Made by a program: the position numbers and the translations under genes. 64,000 nt of DNA from contig NZ_JACHWB010000002.1 in the NCBI RefSeq assembly GCF_014191055.1, positions 865,612 through 929,611 of the forward strand, in the 5' to 3' direction. Positions 27,701 through 35,537 of the stretch are shown piece by piece (positions within the stretch are counted from its first letter, which is position 1; each line of letters begins with the position of its first letter). The notes beneath the pieces were generated by a model. It was not told the origin of the DNA. It worked only from the letters and a program-made list of their open reading frames with translations, and made no database searches. The DNA is from Microvirga lupini. GTDB taxonomy: Bacteria > Pseudomonadota > Alphaproteobacteria > Rhizobiales > Beijerinckiaceae.

Positions 27701-27968
27701 CCTGCTGCTGACCCGCGGCATCGGCTCGAAGGCGAACCTGCCCAAGGCCTTCCAGTGGTTTTCTCTCGCGGCCGCTCAGGGCGACGCGGAAGCCGCCCGA
27801 AAGCGTGACGATCTGGCTGCTCGCCTCACCCCTGCGGATCTGAAAAGCGCTAGAAACACGATCGATCAGTGGCGCCCGCGCGCCGTGGACCCGATTGCCA
27901 ACGAGCCCCCGACGGCGGCCCCGGAATGGACGGCTGCCCTGGATCGATCTTCACCCGACAGGAGTTGA
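24792..27968 (+). CDS. PodJ-like polar localization protein with coiled coils and Sel1 repeats
   Basis: This 1058-residue protein starts with a short N-terminal motif (ARELAMAAARRAGLSLEDWAA) followed by some 600 residues of heptad-rich coiled coil, an acidic linker, one membrane helix at about 745-768 (RPLLLGLAFLVLAAGTAQIL), a proline/alanine-rich periplasmic linker and three or four Sel1-like repeats (about 845-1020, including GVGRDLKQAVFWYERAALGG). This order is that of PodJ, the Caulobacter polar organelle factor that recruits division and adhesion machinery, and of related Rhizobiales proteins. The typical PodJ peptidoglycan-binding C-terminus is not obvious. It is monocistronic in appearance. 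Confidence 0.82.
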   Translation: MMRRHVLSRPDDPDLDARELAMAAARRAGLSLEDWAAAVLADQDDEPVPSFRPRARWTTGSDLDALIARMSSPRPKKDYETLRAAIAAESERQAEDQAARTAIALESMASWIEQAETRLNDAARTSVDQQERIAAILTQALSSLKERLDTVERRVATERPPPPRMEFPMEEALKALAPVSQTLSGLRADMSRLATRLEQPVPDVSPAVETIRAEIDTLRSGLEHLATRSEIAALGASLGSLAKDLGQGPTSKDLHTLAGSMTVLYEEVQTLSERVNHELHQHLGLGIDRVTKKIDRMAEAGIDRSVIEFLSGQIVDLRHDLASRAEPQQMVRLSGDIEALGRQIAELRLHQVSKSDFTALKRSLDDVCSALYVTATAQDASKVPELLESVDRRLDLLVRRPDPQPADFAPISEQLALLTERMAALSDSRSTEGAPVSGMEDRLSFQIREVAARETLSHEPLLERFDRIEQELRQLGQQADTADVARMLRSIDEKLERPPAPPAGFDALERQVAALAERLGSTTDEPLRNALQDAAGQLTHLQNEAAGIAERAARAALNDIRATLPDAGDLDVLKHGFVELKALHTRSDRKTQETLKSVHEALEGLASRLQSQAAPATGSQPLPPSDLPPSDRLEAAVRKLHAVTLSRIEDTALPAPDAPAQAPRPAEIAPVAAADEDTGHVRASFIAAARRAAQNAVSEPAEPALLAQEPNAELTSEERDANDEAEASQLPSLFERLRRTLDSHRRPLLLGLAFLVLAAGTAQILTGTPSVSAVASASASAPQDVQAPEAQPQSMPSAPAAKQDVSLFQASSLAAQSSTPAPLAAGRFLVDPETIGGIPTEIPAGLRQAALTGDAAALYEIGARLAEGRGMVEDLAAAARLFERASQAGLPPAQERLASMFEQGLGVGRDLKQAVFWYERAALGGHVRAMHNLATLLASGASGKADYATALRWYTEAAEAGFRDSQFNTGLLLTRGIGSKANLPKAFQWFSLAAAQGDAEAARKRDDLAARLTPADLKSARNTIDQWRPRAVDPIANEPPTAAPEWTAALDRSSPDRS

Positions 27969-28028
27969 CAGCAGGCAGGCTCTGTCATCTTCCGTTCAGA
28001 ACGTGACCGTTACATCGCCTGCATGATG

Positions 28029-28051
28029 CTGTAACAACGAACTGTAACAAC
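28029..28051 (+). promoter_or_regulatory. tandem CTGTAACAAC repeats upstream of the TauE-like gene
   Basis: CTGTAACAAC occurs at 28029-28038 and again at 28042-28051, 13 bases apart, within the 115-base gap ahead of the TauE/SafE gene. GTTACA just upstream makes an inverted partner for TGTAAC. This looks like a regulator binding region but no regulator can be named. Confidence 0.35.
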
Positions 28052-28083
28052 CACGTGGCTGCACCGGCCATAGGGGAACCGGG

Positions 28084-29013
28084 TTGCAAATCTATTTGCC
28101 TATCGCTGAGATGCCTGTGAGCGTTCTTCTCATCCTCGGGATGGGTGCGGCGGTGGGCTTCATTTCAGGCCTGTTCGGCATCGGCGGTGGCTTCCTGATG
28201 ACGCCGCTCCTGATCTTTCTCGGGATCCCCCCGGCCGTCGCGGTGGCAACCCAATCGGCCCAGATCGTCGCCTCCTCCACCACCAGCGTGCTCGGCGCGT
28301 TGAGGCGCAACGCCCTCGATCACAAGCTCGGCGCCATTCTGGTGGCGGGCGGCTTCGTCGGATCCGCCCTCGGCGTCTGGTTCTTTGCGGCCGCGCGCCG
28401 GGCCGGACAGCTCGATCTCGTGATCGTCATCTCCTACGTGACGCTGTTCACCATCGTCGGCAGCCTGATGCTGAAGGAGAGCATCCGGGAGTTCTGGCAC
28501 AGGCGCAAGGGCGGCGCGGTGCGCCTGCGCCGCCGGGCCGGCGAGCACGCGCCCTATCTCGGCTGGCCCCTGCGGATGCGCTTCTACCGCTCGAAGCTCT
28601 ATGTCAGCGTCATTCCCATCCTCGGCCTCTCTCTCTTCATCGGCTTCGCCGGCGCGCTGCTCGGCATCGGCGGCGGCTTCATCGTGGTGCCGGCGCTGCT
28701 CTACATCTTCCGCGTGCCCACCACCGTGGTGGTCGGCACCTCACAGTTCCAGATCGTCTGCACCACCCTGGTGGCTCTCATCCTCCACGCGATCACCAAT
28801 CAGGCGGTCGACATGGTGCTGGCGATCCTCCTCATCGTCGGCGGCGTCTTCGGGGCTCAGTTCGGGGCACGGATGGGACGCCATCTGCGGGCGGAGCTGT
28901 TCCGCTTCCTGCTCGCGCTCCTGCTGCTGGCCGTGGGCCTGCGCTTCGGGCTCGAACTCGTGCTGAAGCCGGAGGAGCCGTTCTCCATCTCCGTCCAGGA
29001 GGTGCGCCAGTGA
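28084..29013 (+). CDS. TauE/SafE family sulfite exporter-like membrane protein
   Basis: The 309-residue protein has eight or so membrane helices and the duplicated TauE/SafE glycine motif: ISGLFGIGGGFLMTPLLIF in the first half and GALLGIGGGFIVVPALLY in the second. Members export sulfite, sulfoacetate or other organosulfur anions. The TTG start at 28084 preserves the common MQIYLPIAE beginning and follows AGGGG; ATG 28111 is an alternative. Its stop overlaps the next gene (GTGA), which is the usual partner of this exporter subtype. Confidence 0.9.
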   Translation: MQIYLPIAEMPVSVLLILGMGAAVGFISGLFGIGGGFLMTPLLIFLGIPPAVAVATQSAQIVASSTTSVLGALRRNALDHKLGAILVAGGFVGSALGVWFFAAARRAGQLDLVIVISYVTLFTIVGSLMLKESIREFWHRRKGGAVRLRRRAGEHAPYLGWPLRMRFYRSKLYVSVIPILGLSLFIGFAGALLGIGGGFIVVPALLYIFRVPTTVVVGTSQFQIVCTTLVALILHAITNQAVDMVLAILLIVGGVFGAQFGARMGRHLRAELFRFLLALLLLAVGLRFGLELVLKPEEPFSISVQEVRQ

Positions 29014-29771
29014 GGGTGCTCGGCCTCCTCCTGCTCCTGTGGGCTGGCTTAACTCCGGCGCAGGCCGAGACCCTGATCACGTCCCTGTCAAACCATCGGG
29101 TCCTGATCAATTCCAACTATACCGGCACGCAAATCGCCGTGTTCGGCGCCATCGAGCGGGATGCCCAGACGGTCGCCCGCGCCACGGGCTACGACGTGGT
29201 CGTCACGGTCCGCGGTCCGCGTCAGTTCCTGACAGTGCGCGAGAAGGAGCGGCTCGGCCCCGTCTGGATCAACCAGGACCAGCAGAAATTCCCATCGGTT
29301 CCGGCCTATATCAGCGTCATGACCTCCCGGCCGATTACCGAGATCACGAGCGACCAGCTGCGCCAGCGACAGAAGATCGGCCTTGAGGCCATCATCAGCG
29401 CCAACGACTTCACCTATGGGCGCGACGGCGCGGACAAGCCGTTCCGCGAAGCGCTGCACCGCCTGAAGGCCCAGGAAGGGCTCTATCTCGAAGACGAGCG
29501 AGGCGTGACCTTCCTGACATCGGACATCTTCCGCGCAGGCATTCCGTTGCCGGCCACCGCACCGCCCGGCAATTACGATGTGGATGTGACGCTCTTTGCC
29601 GACACCGTGATCCTGGCCCGCACCAACACCCATTTCGAACTGGTGAAGACGGGCTTCGAGGAGCAGATCGGTGTGGTGGCCCGTGACTGGTCGCTGCTCT
29701 ATGGCCTCGCAACCGCCGCGATCGCCATCTTCTTCGGCTGGCTCGCAAGCGTCATCTTCCGCCGCGACTGA
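29010..29771 (+). CDS. TIGR02186 family membrane-anchored periplasmic protein
   Basis: The 253-residue product begins with a signal sequence (VLGLLLLLWAGLTPAQA), has a periplasmic body with the recognisable ISNHRVLINSNYTGTQI-type opening (here SLSNHRVLINSNYTG), and ends with a single membrane helix (LYGLATAAIAIFFGWLASVIF). This matches the TIGR02186 family, of unknown function, regularly encoded after a TauE/SafE exporter. The GTG start overlaps the exporter stop by four bases, so the proteins are likely made together and may work as one exporter complex. Confidence 0.88.
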   Translation: MRVLGLLLLLWAGLTPAQAETLITSLSNHRVLINSNYTGTQIAVFGAIERDAQTVARATGYDVVVTVRGPRQFLTVREKERLGPVWINQDQQKFPSVPAYISVMTSRPITEITSDQLRQRQKIGLEAIISANDFTYGRDGADKPFREALHRLKAQEGLYLEDERGVTFLTSDIFRAGIPLPATAPPGNYDVDVTLFADTVILARTNTHFELVKTGFEEQIGVVARDWSLLYGLATAAIAIFFGWLASVIFRRD

Positions 29772-29847
29772 AACCGCCGCCGGCCTTCGCCTTTACAGGA
29801 AGAAATCGTCGGGTGATCCTGCTCTCCGCTGGAGGAGAACGAGCAGG

Positions 29848-30825
29848 ATGATGCTGAAGGCTGGGACGGTTCAATTTCACCACAGGGCCAACGACAAGGC
29901 CTACAACATGTCGGTGGTGGAGCGCTTCTGCGGTGAGGCTGCCGCGAAGACGATCAAGATCCTCGCTTTTCCCGAAATGTGCCTGACCGGCTACTGGCAT
30001 GTGCGCAATCTCGGGCGGGAGCAGCTGGAGGCACTTGCCGAGCCGGTACCCTCGGGTCCCTCCACGCAGGCGGTCTTAAGCCTTGCTGCACGATATGACA
30101 TGGCCATCGGGGTCGGCCTGATCGAGAAGGCAAAGGACGGGCGCCTTTTCAATACCTACGTGGTGTGCATGCCTGACGGACAGGTGCACCGCCACCGCAA
30201 GCTCCACGCCTTCGAGAGCGACGATATCGCGAGCGGCGACAGCTACACGGTGTTCGACACGCCATGGGGCGTGAAGGTCGGCGTTCTCATCTGCTGGGAC
30301 AACAACCTCGTCGAGAATGCCCGCGCCACGGCCCTGCTGGGCGCCGATATCGTCATGGCGCCGCACCAGACCGGCGGCTGTCATTCGCGCAGCCCTCAGG
30401 CCATGGGGTTGATCGACCCGGCTCTCTGGAAGAACCGGCACACCAATCCCGAGGCCATCGAAGCGGAGTTCCGTGGCCCCAAGGGGCGCGAATGGCTGCT
30501 GCGCTGGCTGCCGGCCCGCGCGCACGACAATGGGTATTTCCTGCTCTTTGCCAACGGGGTCGGCGAGGACGACGGCGAGGTGCGCACCGGCAACGCCATG
30601 ATCATCGATTGCTATGGCCGGATCATCGCGGAAACCTGGAAGGCTGACGATGCTCTGGTCGTCGCCGATCTCGACCTCGACCTCCTGCCGCTCGCCACCG
30701 GCCGCCGCTGGATCCGCGGCCGCCGCCCGGACCTCTACGGGCTTCTCACACAGCCGCAGGGCCATGAACTCGCACCACGGCAGGCGCGTTTTTCGGAGGC
30801 GCCTGTAGTGAAGGCAAAGGGATGA
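29848..30825 (+). CDS. nitrilase/carbon-nitrogen hydrolase family protein
   Basis: The 325-residue protein contains the nitrilase superfamily catalytic triad: glutamate in LAFPEMCLTGYW, lysine in HRHRKLHAFE and cysteine in VGVLICWDNNLVENAR. A longer stretch between the lysine and cysteine and a C-terminal segment with RWIRGRRPDLYGLLT are typical of a soil-bacterial subgroup of amidase-like members. It hydrolyses a carbon-nitrogen bond, probably of an amide or nitrile, in the cytoplasm. ATG 29848, preceded by GAGCAGG, is chosen; a second ATG follows immediately. Substrate unknown. Confidence 0.9.
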   Translation: MMLKAGTVQFHHRANDKAYNMSVVERFCGEAAAKTIKILAFPEMCLTGYWHVRNLGREQLEALAEPVPSGPSTQAVLSLAARYDMAIGVGLIEKAKDGRLFNTYVVCMPDGQVHRHRKLHAFESDDIASGDSYTVFDTPWGVKVGVLICWDNNLVENARATALLGADIVMAPHQTGGCHSRSPQAMGLIDPALWKNRHTNPEAIEAEFRGPKGREWLLRWLPARAHDNGYFLLFANGVGEDDGEVRTGNAMIIDCYGRIIAETWKADDALVVADLDLDLLPLATGRRWIRGRRPDLYGLLTQPQGHELAPRQARFSEAPVVKAKG

Positions 30826-30835
30826 CACTCTCGAC

Positions 30836-30900
30836 GTCATGCCCGGGCTTGTCCCGGGTATCCACGTGTTCATGGCGCCGTGGTTCGAAGACGTGGGTGG
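30836..30900. repeat. partial CCCGGG-type intergenic repeat
   Basis: The gap between the convergent nitrilase and pdeM genes contains ATGCCCGGGCTTGTCCCGGGTATCCACG, with CCCGGG arms around GCTTGT, and a degenerate right half (CGTGGGTGGCCG). This resembles the GTCATGCCCGGG family of intergenic palindromes common in Rhizobiales. It appears incomplete. Confidence 0.5.
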
Positions 30901-30937
30901 CCGTAAACCAAGTGCGTCCGTGACGGCGGTTTGATGC

Positions 30938-31639
30938 TTAGTCTCGGCAGAGCATGGATTTGGCGATGGCGAAGATCCGCTCGGTGCCGATGAGATGGGC
31001 CGTGAAGCCGTTCGGGAACAGAGGCTTGAAGGCGGCATCGCAGGCATTCAGTCCGCCTGCATAGGCCCCGAGCGCCGGCATCACGCAACGCTGGCCATCG
31101 GTGAGGAAGCAGCGCCGCCGGGTCGAGCGCCCGCGCATCACCACCTTGCCGACCGGATGGAGATGGCCGGCGACCTCCGCCTGCTCGCCGGCTGCGGGTT
31201 CATGGCGCAGGGTGAGGGATCCGAGCGCCATCTCCTCCACCACCTGCCCGCCGATGCTGTCGGGGAGGATGCGGTCATGGTTGCCCGTGACCCAGATCCA
31301 GTCGCGGCCCTGCTGCACTTGCGTGAGCGTCGTGCGCTCCTCAGTCCCGAGCCGCTCCGGCCCACCGATGTCATGGAAGCTGTCGCCGAGCGCGATCACG
31401 GTCTTCGGATTGAAGCGGAACACCGCATCGGAGAGGGCGAGAAGCGTCTCGCGCGTGTCGTAGGGCGGTAGCATCATGCCACGCCGGGCGAAGGACGAGC
31501 CCTTCTCGAAATGAAGATCGGCCACGAGCAGCGCATCCTGGGCCGGCAGATACATCGCCCCCGTCAGGTCGAGCAGCGCCAGCTGCCCCTTCAGCTCGAT
31601 TTCGTGCGTTGTCTGTTTGTTCTTCTGCAATGCCGTCAC
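30938..31639 (-). CDS. pdeM: ligase-associated DNA damage response endonuclease PdeM
   Basis: The 233-residue protein carries calcineurin-type phosphoesterase motifs: ADLHFEKG, GDSFHD, VTGNHDR and AGHLHP. This is the short PdeM form that is coded with the Lhr-like helicase, the exonuclease and the ATP-dependent ligase in the ligase-associated DNA damage response set. It would act as a metal-dependent endonuclease on DNA intermediates. Its start overlaps the helicase stop by four bases, giving translational coupling. Assignment is strong because of both motifs and context. Confidence 0.93.
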   Translation of the reverse strand: MTALQKNKQTTHEIELKGQLALLDLTGAMYLPAQDALLVADLHFEKGSSFARRGMMLPPYDTRETLLALSDAVFRFNPKTVIALGDSFHDIGGPERLGTEERTTLTQVQQGRDWIWVTGNHDRILPDSIGGQVVEEMALGSLTLRHEPAAGEQAEVAGHLHPVGKVVMRGRSTRRRCFLTDGQRCVMPALGAYAGGLNACDAAFKPLFPNGFTAHLIGTERIFAIAKSMLCRD

Positions 31640-34305
31640 GCCAAAGCCTCGTCGAGAAGCGCTGCTTCCGCCTCGGCCAGAATCTCGTCCGCGTTGTCGC
31701 TATAGACGCGCTCGCGGCCGATCTCCAGCATGACGGACACGCTCAAAGGAGATACCCGGTCGAGCGGCTTGTGGATGATTCGCCCCCGGATGCGCTCAAG
31801 CATCATGCCGAGGCGCCTCACGTCGAGGAGTCCCGTTGCCGCATCCGCCCGGGCGGCGCGCAACAGAACGTGATCGGGCTCGTGCTTGCGCAGCACGTCG
31901 TAGACGAGATCGGTGGAGATCGTCACCTGCCGGCCGGTTTTCTTCTCCCCCGGGAAGCGGCGCTCGATGAGGCCGGCGATCACGGCGCATTGGCGGAAGG
32001 TGCGCTTCATCAGGGAGGATTCGGCGAGCCAATCCTCCAGGTCGTCGCCCAGCATGTCCTGCGAGAACAGCTCGTCCATGAAGCCCGGATCGCGCCCGGC
32101 GCGGCCTGCGATGTCGCCTGAGGCATAGACCGCGATGCCGTAATCATTGGCGACGAAACCGAGCGGCTTGAGCTTGGCCCGCTCCAGGCGGCGGGTGAGG
32201 AGCATGCCGAGCGTCTGGTGCGCGAGCCTGCCCTCGAACGGGAAACAGGTCATGTAGAAGCGGTTGCCGCGGGGAAAGGTCTCGACCAGGAGATCGCGCG
32301 GCCCCGGCACGATGGAGCGGCGCCGCTGCTGCAAGAGCCACTCCGTCATCTGCGGCGGCAGGCGATCCCACTCGAACGGGTCGGCGAGGATCGCGCGGAC
32401 ACGCGCGGCGAGAAAGGTTGAGAGCGGGAACTTGCCGCCCTCATAGGACGGGATCATCGGATCGGTGCCGGAGCCGGCGCGGGTGACCAGCACTTCATCC
32501 TCGGAGATGCCCTCGAAGCGCAGCACCTCGCCGGAGAAGAGAAACGTGTCGCCGGGCGTCAGCGTCTCGGCGAAGTATTCCTCGATCTCGCCGAGAATTC
32601 GTCCACGCGGCAGCACGGTGCCGGGCCGCGAGCGCATGCTCTTGCCGAGCCGCACCTTGATCATGCTCGACTCGACGATGGTGCCGACGTTGAGCCGGTA
32701 TTGCTGCGCTACCCTGGCATCGCGCACGCGCCACAGGCCATCGTTACCCCGTACGATCTTGGCGAAGCGTTCGTAGGCACGCAGCGCATAACCGCCTGTG
32801 GCGACGAAGGCGACGCAGGCCTCGAAATCCTCCCAGCTCAAGCCGGCATAGGGCGCCGCCGAGCGCACCTCCTCGTACAGCTCCGCAAGGTCGAACGGCC
32901 CGGCGCAGGCCATGCCGAGGATGTGCTGGCAGAGCACATCGAGCGCACCGACACGCGCATCCGGCGTATCCTGCGCGGCCTCGTGCACGGCATCGAGCGC
33001 TGCACGGCATTCGAGAATCTCGAAGCGGTTCGCCGGCACGAGATAGGCCTCCGAGGGCTCATCCATGCGGTGGTTCGAGCGGCCGATGCGCTGCATGATG
33101 CGCGACGCCCCCTTCGGCGCGCCCACATTCACCACGAGATCCACATCGCCCCAGTCGATGCCGAGATCGAGCGTCGCGGTGCAGACCACCGCCTTCAGCT
33201 TTCCCGCCGCCATCGCCTCCTCGACGCGCCTTCTCTGCGACACGTCGAGGGAGCCGTGATGGAGTGCGATGGCAAGGTTGTCGTCGTTGAGTTTCCAGAG
33301 CTCCTGAAATGTGTACTCCGCCTGCAGGCGCGTGTTGACGAAAACGAGCGTGGTCTTGTGGCCGCGGATGAGATCGTAGATCGCCGGCATCGACAGGGAG
33401 GCCGTATGGCCGGCGAGCGGCAGGCGCTCGTCGAGGTCGAGCATGCGGATGTCCGGCTGCGCGCCGCCTTGGACCACGACGAGGTCGGCCATCGGTGTTT
33501 CCCCTCCCCCTTGCGGGGAGGGGCTAGGGGTGGGGGTGGTGCGACCGGGTAAGCGCTCGCTCGAGTCCACCGTTGCAGCGATGCTTTCGCGAGCCGAAGA
33601 ACGCGCGGAGTTCTGGCTTTCCGACCCCCACCCTTTATCCCTCCCCGCCAGGGGGAGGGAATCTGCGGAACGCTGCGGCACCAGGTACCGCCTGAGATCA
33701 TCCGGCTCGCGCACCGTCGCGGAGAGGCCAACGGCCGTCGCCTGCGGGGCGATCATCATCAGCCGTGCAAGGCCGAGCGACAGCAGGTCGCCGCGCTTCG
33801 AGGTGACCAGCGAGTGCAGTTCGTCCAGCACCACGCGCCGCAGGTCCTTGAAGAACTCCCGCGCCTCCGCGTGCGCCAGCAGCAGCGCCAGCTGCTCCGG
33901 CGTGGTGAGCAGGATGTCCGGCGGCCGCTCGATCTGGCGGGCGCGCTTGTGCGAGGGCGTGTCGCCCGTGCGGGTTTCGACGCGGATGGGGAGCCCCATC
34001 TCGGCGACCGGGATTTCGAGGTTGCGGGCGACGTCGGTGGCGAGCGCCTTCAGGGGCGAGATGTAGAGGGTGTGGAGCCCGCGCCTGTCCTTGGCCGTGC
34101 CGCGGCTTGGCCTCCGCTCCGAGAGCTCCACCAAGCTCGGCAGGAATCCGGCCAGCGTCTTGCCCGCCCCGGTGGGCGCCACGAGCAGCACCGAGCGGCC
34201 TTCTCGCGCCTTGGCGAGCAGGTCGAGCTGGTGCGCCCTCGGCTTCCAGCCGCGGCTCTTGAACCAGTCACGAAAGGTCTTAGGGAGAAGGGACGCTTGA
34301 GACAT
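31636..34305 (-). CDS. ligase-associated DNA damage response DEXH-box helicase (Lhr-like), with in-frame repeat insertion
   Basis: The 889-residue protein has a superfamily 2 helicase core: Walker A VAPTGAGKTLAGFLPSL, the DEXH-box VVLDELHSL, motif III GLSATV, and the second RecA domain with FVNTRLQAEY and QRIGRSNHR, followed by a winged helix and the Lhr core C-terminal domain. It is the helicase of the LigC/PdeM/exonuclease DNA repair set. Residues at about 212-271 (AD then SLPLAGRDKG to TPSPSPQGGGETP) match no part of the family and are encoded by a palindromic repeat at 33499-33661 that is inserted without breaking the frame. The insert separates motif III from MADLVVVQGG. Confidence 0.93.
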   Translation of the reverse strand: MSQASLLPKTFRDWFKSRGWKPRAHQLDLLAKAREGRSVLLVAPTGAGKTLAGFLPSLVELSERRPSRGTAKDRRGLHTLYISPLKALATDVARNLEIPVAEMGLPIRVETRTGDTPSHKRARQIERPPDILLTTPEQLALLLAHAEAREFFKDLRRVVLDELHSLVTSKRGDLLSLGLARLMMIAPQATAVGLSATVREPDDLRRYLVPQRSADSLPLAGRDKGWGSESQNSARSSARESIAATVDSSERLPGRTTPTPSPSPQGGGETPMADLVVVQGGAQPDIRMLDLDERLPLAGHTASLSMPAIYDLIRGHKTTLVFVNTRLQAEYTFQELWKLNDDNLAIALHHGSLDVSQRRRVEEAMAAGKLKAVVCTATLDLGIDWGDVDLVVNVGAPKGASRIMQRIGRSNHRMDEPSEAYLVPANRFEILECRAALDAVHEAAQDTPDARVGALDVLCQHILGMACAGPFDLAELYEEVRSAAPYAGLSWEDFEACVAFVATGGYALRAYERFAKIVRGNDGLWRVRDARVAQQYRLNVGTIVESSMIKVRLGKSMRSRPGTVLPRGRILGEIEEYFAETLTPGDTFLFSGEVLRFEGISEDEVLVTRAGSGTDPMIPSYEGGKFPLSTFLAARVRAILADPFEWDRLPPQMTEWLLQQRRRSIVPGPRDLLVETFPRGNRFYMTCFPFEGRLAHQTLGMLLTRRLERAKLKPLGFVANDYGIAVYASGDIAGRAGRDPGFMDELFSQDMLGDDLEDWLAESSLMKRTFRQCAVIAGLIERRFPGEKKTGRQVTISTDLVYDVLRKHEPDHVLLRAARADAATGLLDVRRLGMMLERIRGRIIHKPLDRVSPLSVSVMLEIGRERVYSDNADEILAEAEAALLDEALA
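33499..33661. repeat. palindromic repeat element inserted in frame in the helicase gene
   Basis: CCCCTCCCCCTTGCGGGGAGGGG at one end and CCCTCCCCGCCAGGGGGAGGG at the other, with GGGGTGGGGGTGG facing CCCCCACCC inside, form a long imperfect palindrome of roughly 165 bases. It has the composition of the intergenic CCCTCTCC-type elements seen elsewhere in the window, but lies within an open reading frame whose flanks are conserved helicase sequence. The length keeps the frame and contributes about 55-60 residues. Confidence 0.8.
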
Positions 34306-34361
34306 GAATCCTCAAGATAAGGCCGCCGGGAAGGTTCCGCCATGGCCGGGCCCCACCCTGT

Positions 34362-34457
34362 TGTCATTTCCGGCCGGAGCGTAGCGGAGGGGAAGGGAAT
34401 CCATAGCCCGCGTTCGATCGTGGATCCCTTTCCTCGCTTCGCTCGCCGGGGATGACA
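34362..34457. repeat. palindromic intergenic repeat, TGTCAT/ATGACA type
   Basis: TGTCATTTCCGGCCGGAGCG at the left is an imperfect inverse of CGCTCGCCGGGGATGACA at the right, and GGAAGGGAATCCA faces TGGATCCCTTTCC near the centre. The element lies between the divergent helicase and SDR genes. The remaining bases on both sides show no LexA box or other recognisable site. Confidence 0.75.
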
Positions 34458-34570
34458 CCCACGGCACGATTTCGGAACATGTGAAAGCCCCTGTCTGACC
34501 GCTTGCCATCCAGCCCAGGATCGCCTCAGTTCAACCAACGCCAAAAACGATACCGTAGAGGACCAACGCT

Positions 34571-35389
34571 ATGCCGCACGATACCCAGTTCGAGAACGCC
34601 GTCGCCGTCGTCACCGGAGGCACGCAAGGGGTGGGCGAGGCCATCGCCCGCACGCTGGCCGAGCGCGGCGCCAAGGGCATCGTGATCTGCGGCCGCAACG
34701 AGGAGCGCGGGCATGCGGTGGCCCGCGAGATCTCCAACCAGGGCTGCCACACGGAATTCGTGCGGGCCGACCTCGAAAACATCGACGAGGCGCGTCAGGT
34801 CACCGCGCGGGCCGACAGCGTCTTCGGGCGTGTCGACGTGCTGGTGAACGCCGCCGGCATCACCGACCGCGGCACGATCTTCGACACGAGCCCCGAGCTC
34901 TTCGACCGCATGTTCGCCGTCAACGTGCGCGCGCCGTTCTTCCTGATGCAGGAGGCCGCCAAGATCATGCGGCGCGAGAAGATCGAAGGCAGCATGGTCA
35001 ACATCCTGTCCATGTCGGCCCATGGCGGACAGCCCTTCATTGCGGCCTATTGCGGCTCGAAGGGGGCGCTCGCCACGCTGACCAAGAACGCCGCCTTCAG
35101 CCTCATGCCCTGGCGCATCCGCGTGAACGGCCTCAACATCGGCTGGATGAACACGCCCGGCGAAGACCGGATCGTGCGTCTCTACCACGGCGCCCAGGAC
35201 GGCTGGCTCGAGAAGGCCGAAAAGGAACAGCCCTTCGGCCGCCTGCTCGACCCACGCGAGGTCGCCCGCGCCGTGGCTTTCCTGACCTCGTCGGAATCCG
35301 GCATGATGACCGGCTCGATCATCGACTTCGACCAGTCGGTGATGGGCTGCTACGAGAGCGCGCCGCATCCCTCGACGCCGGGGCAGTAG
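34571..35389 (+). CDS. SDR family oxidoreductase
   Basis: The 272-residue protein is a classical short-chain dehydrogenase: the nucleotide motif VVTGGTQGVGEAIARTLAERG, the segment DVLVNAAGITDRG, the active-site tyrosine and lysine in FIAAYCGSKGALATLTK with serine in ILSMSAHGG, and a C-terminal region with PGEDRIVRLY. It reduces or oxidises a carbonyl or hydroxyl group with NAD(P). It lies between two halves of the DNA repair set and is flanked on both sides by palindromic repeats, but has no evident link to repair. Confidence 0.93.
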   Translation: MPHDTQFENAVAVVTGGTQGVGEAIARTLAERGAKGIVICGRNEERGHAVAREISNQGCHTEFVRADLENIDEARQVTARADSVFGRVDVLVNAAGITDRGTIFDTSPELFDRMFAVNVRAPFFLMQEAAKIMRREKIEGSMVNILSMSAHGGQPFIAAYCGSKGALATLTKNAAFSLMPWRIRVNGLNIGWMNTPGEDRIVRLYHGAQDGWLEKAEKEQPFGRLLDPREVARAVAFLTSSESGMMTGSIIDFDQSVMGCYESAPHPSTPGQ

Positions 35390-35408
35390 ACCGCTCCCAC
35401 AAACTCAA

Positions 35409-35512
35409 CCTCATCCTGAGGAGCAGCCGTGAGGCTGCGTCTCGAAGGAGGGTCAAGAGAGAACTGGAGCCTCCTTCGAGACGGTCGCTGAAGCGACCTC
35501 CTCAGGGTGAGG
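35409..35512. repeat. palindromic intergenic repeat, CCTCATCCTGAGGAG family, copy 2
   Basis: The arms CCTCATCCTGAGGAG (35409-35423) and CTCCTCAGGGTGAGG (35498-35512) match with one mismatch, and CGTCTCGAAGGAGG faces CCTCCTTCGAGACG inside. The stem interiors (CAGCCGTGAGGCTG and GTCGCTGAAGCGAC) are small hairpins of their own. It occupies the gap between the convergent SDR and methyltransferase genes. Confidence 0.92.
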
Positions 35513-35537
35513 CTTCAGGTGACTCCAACGTTGGAAA

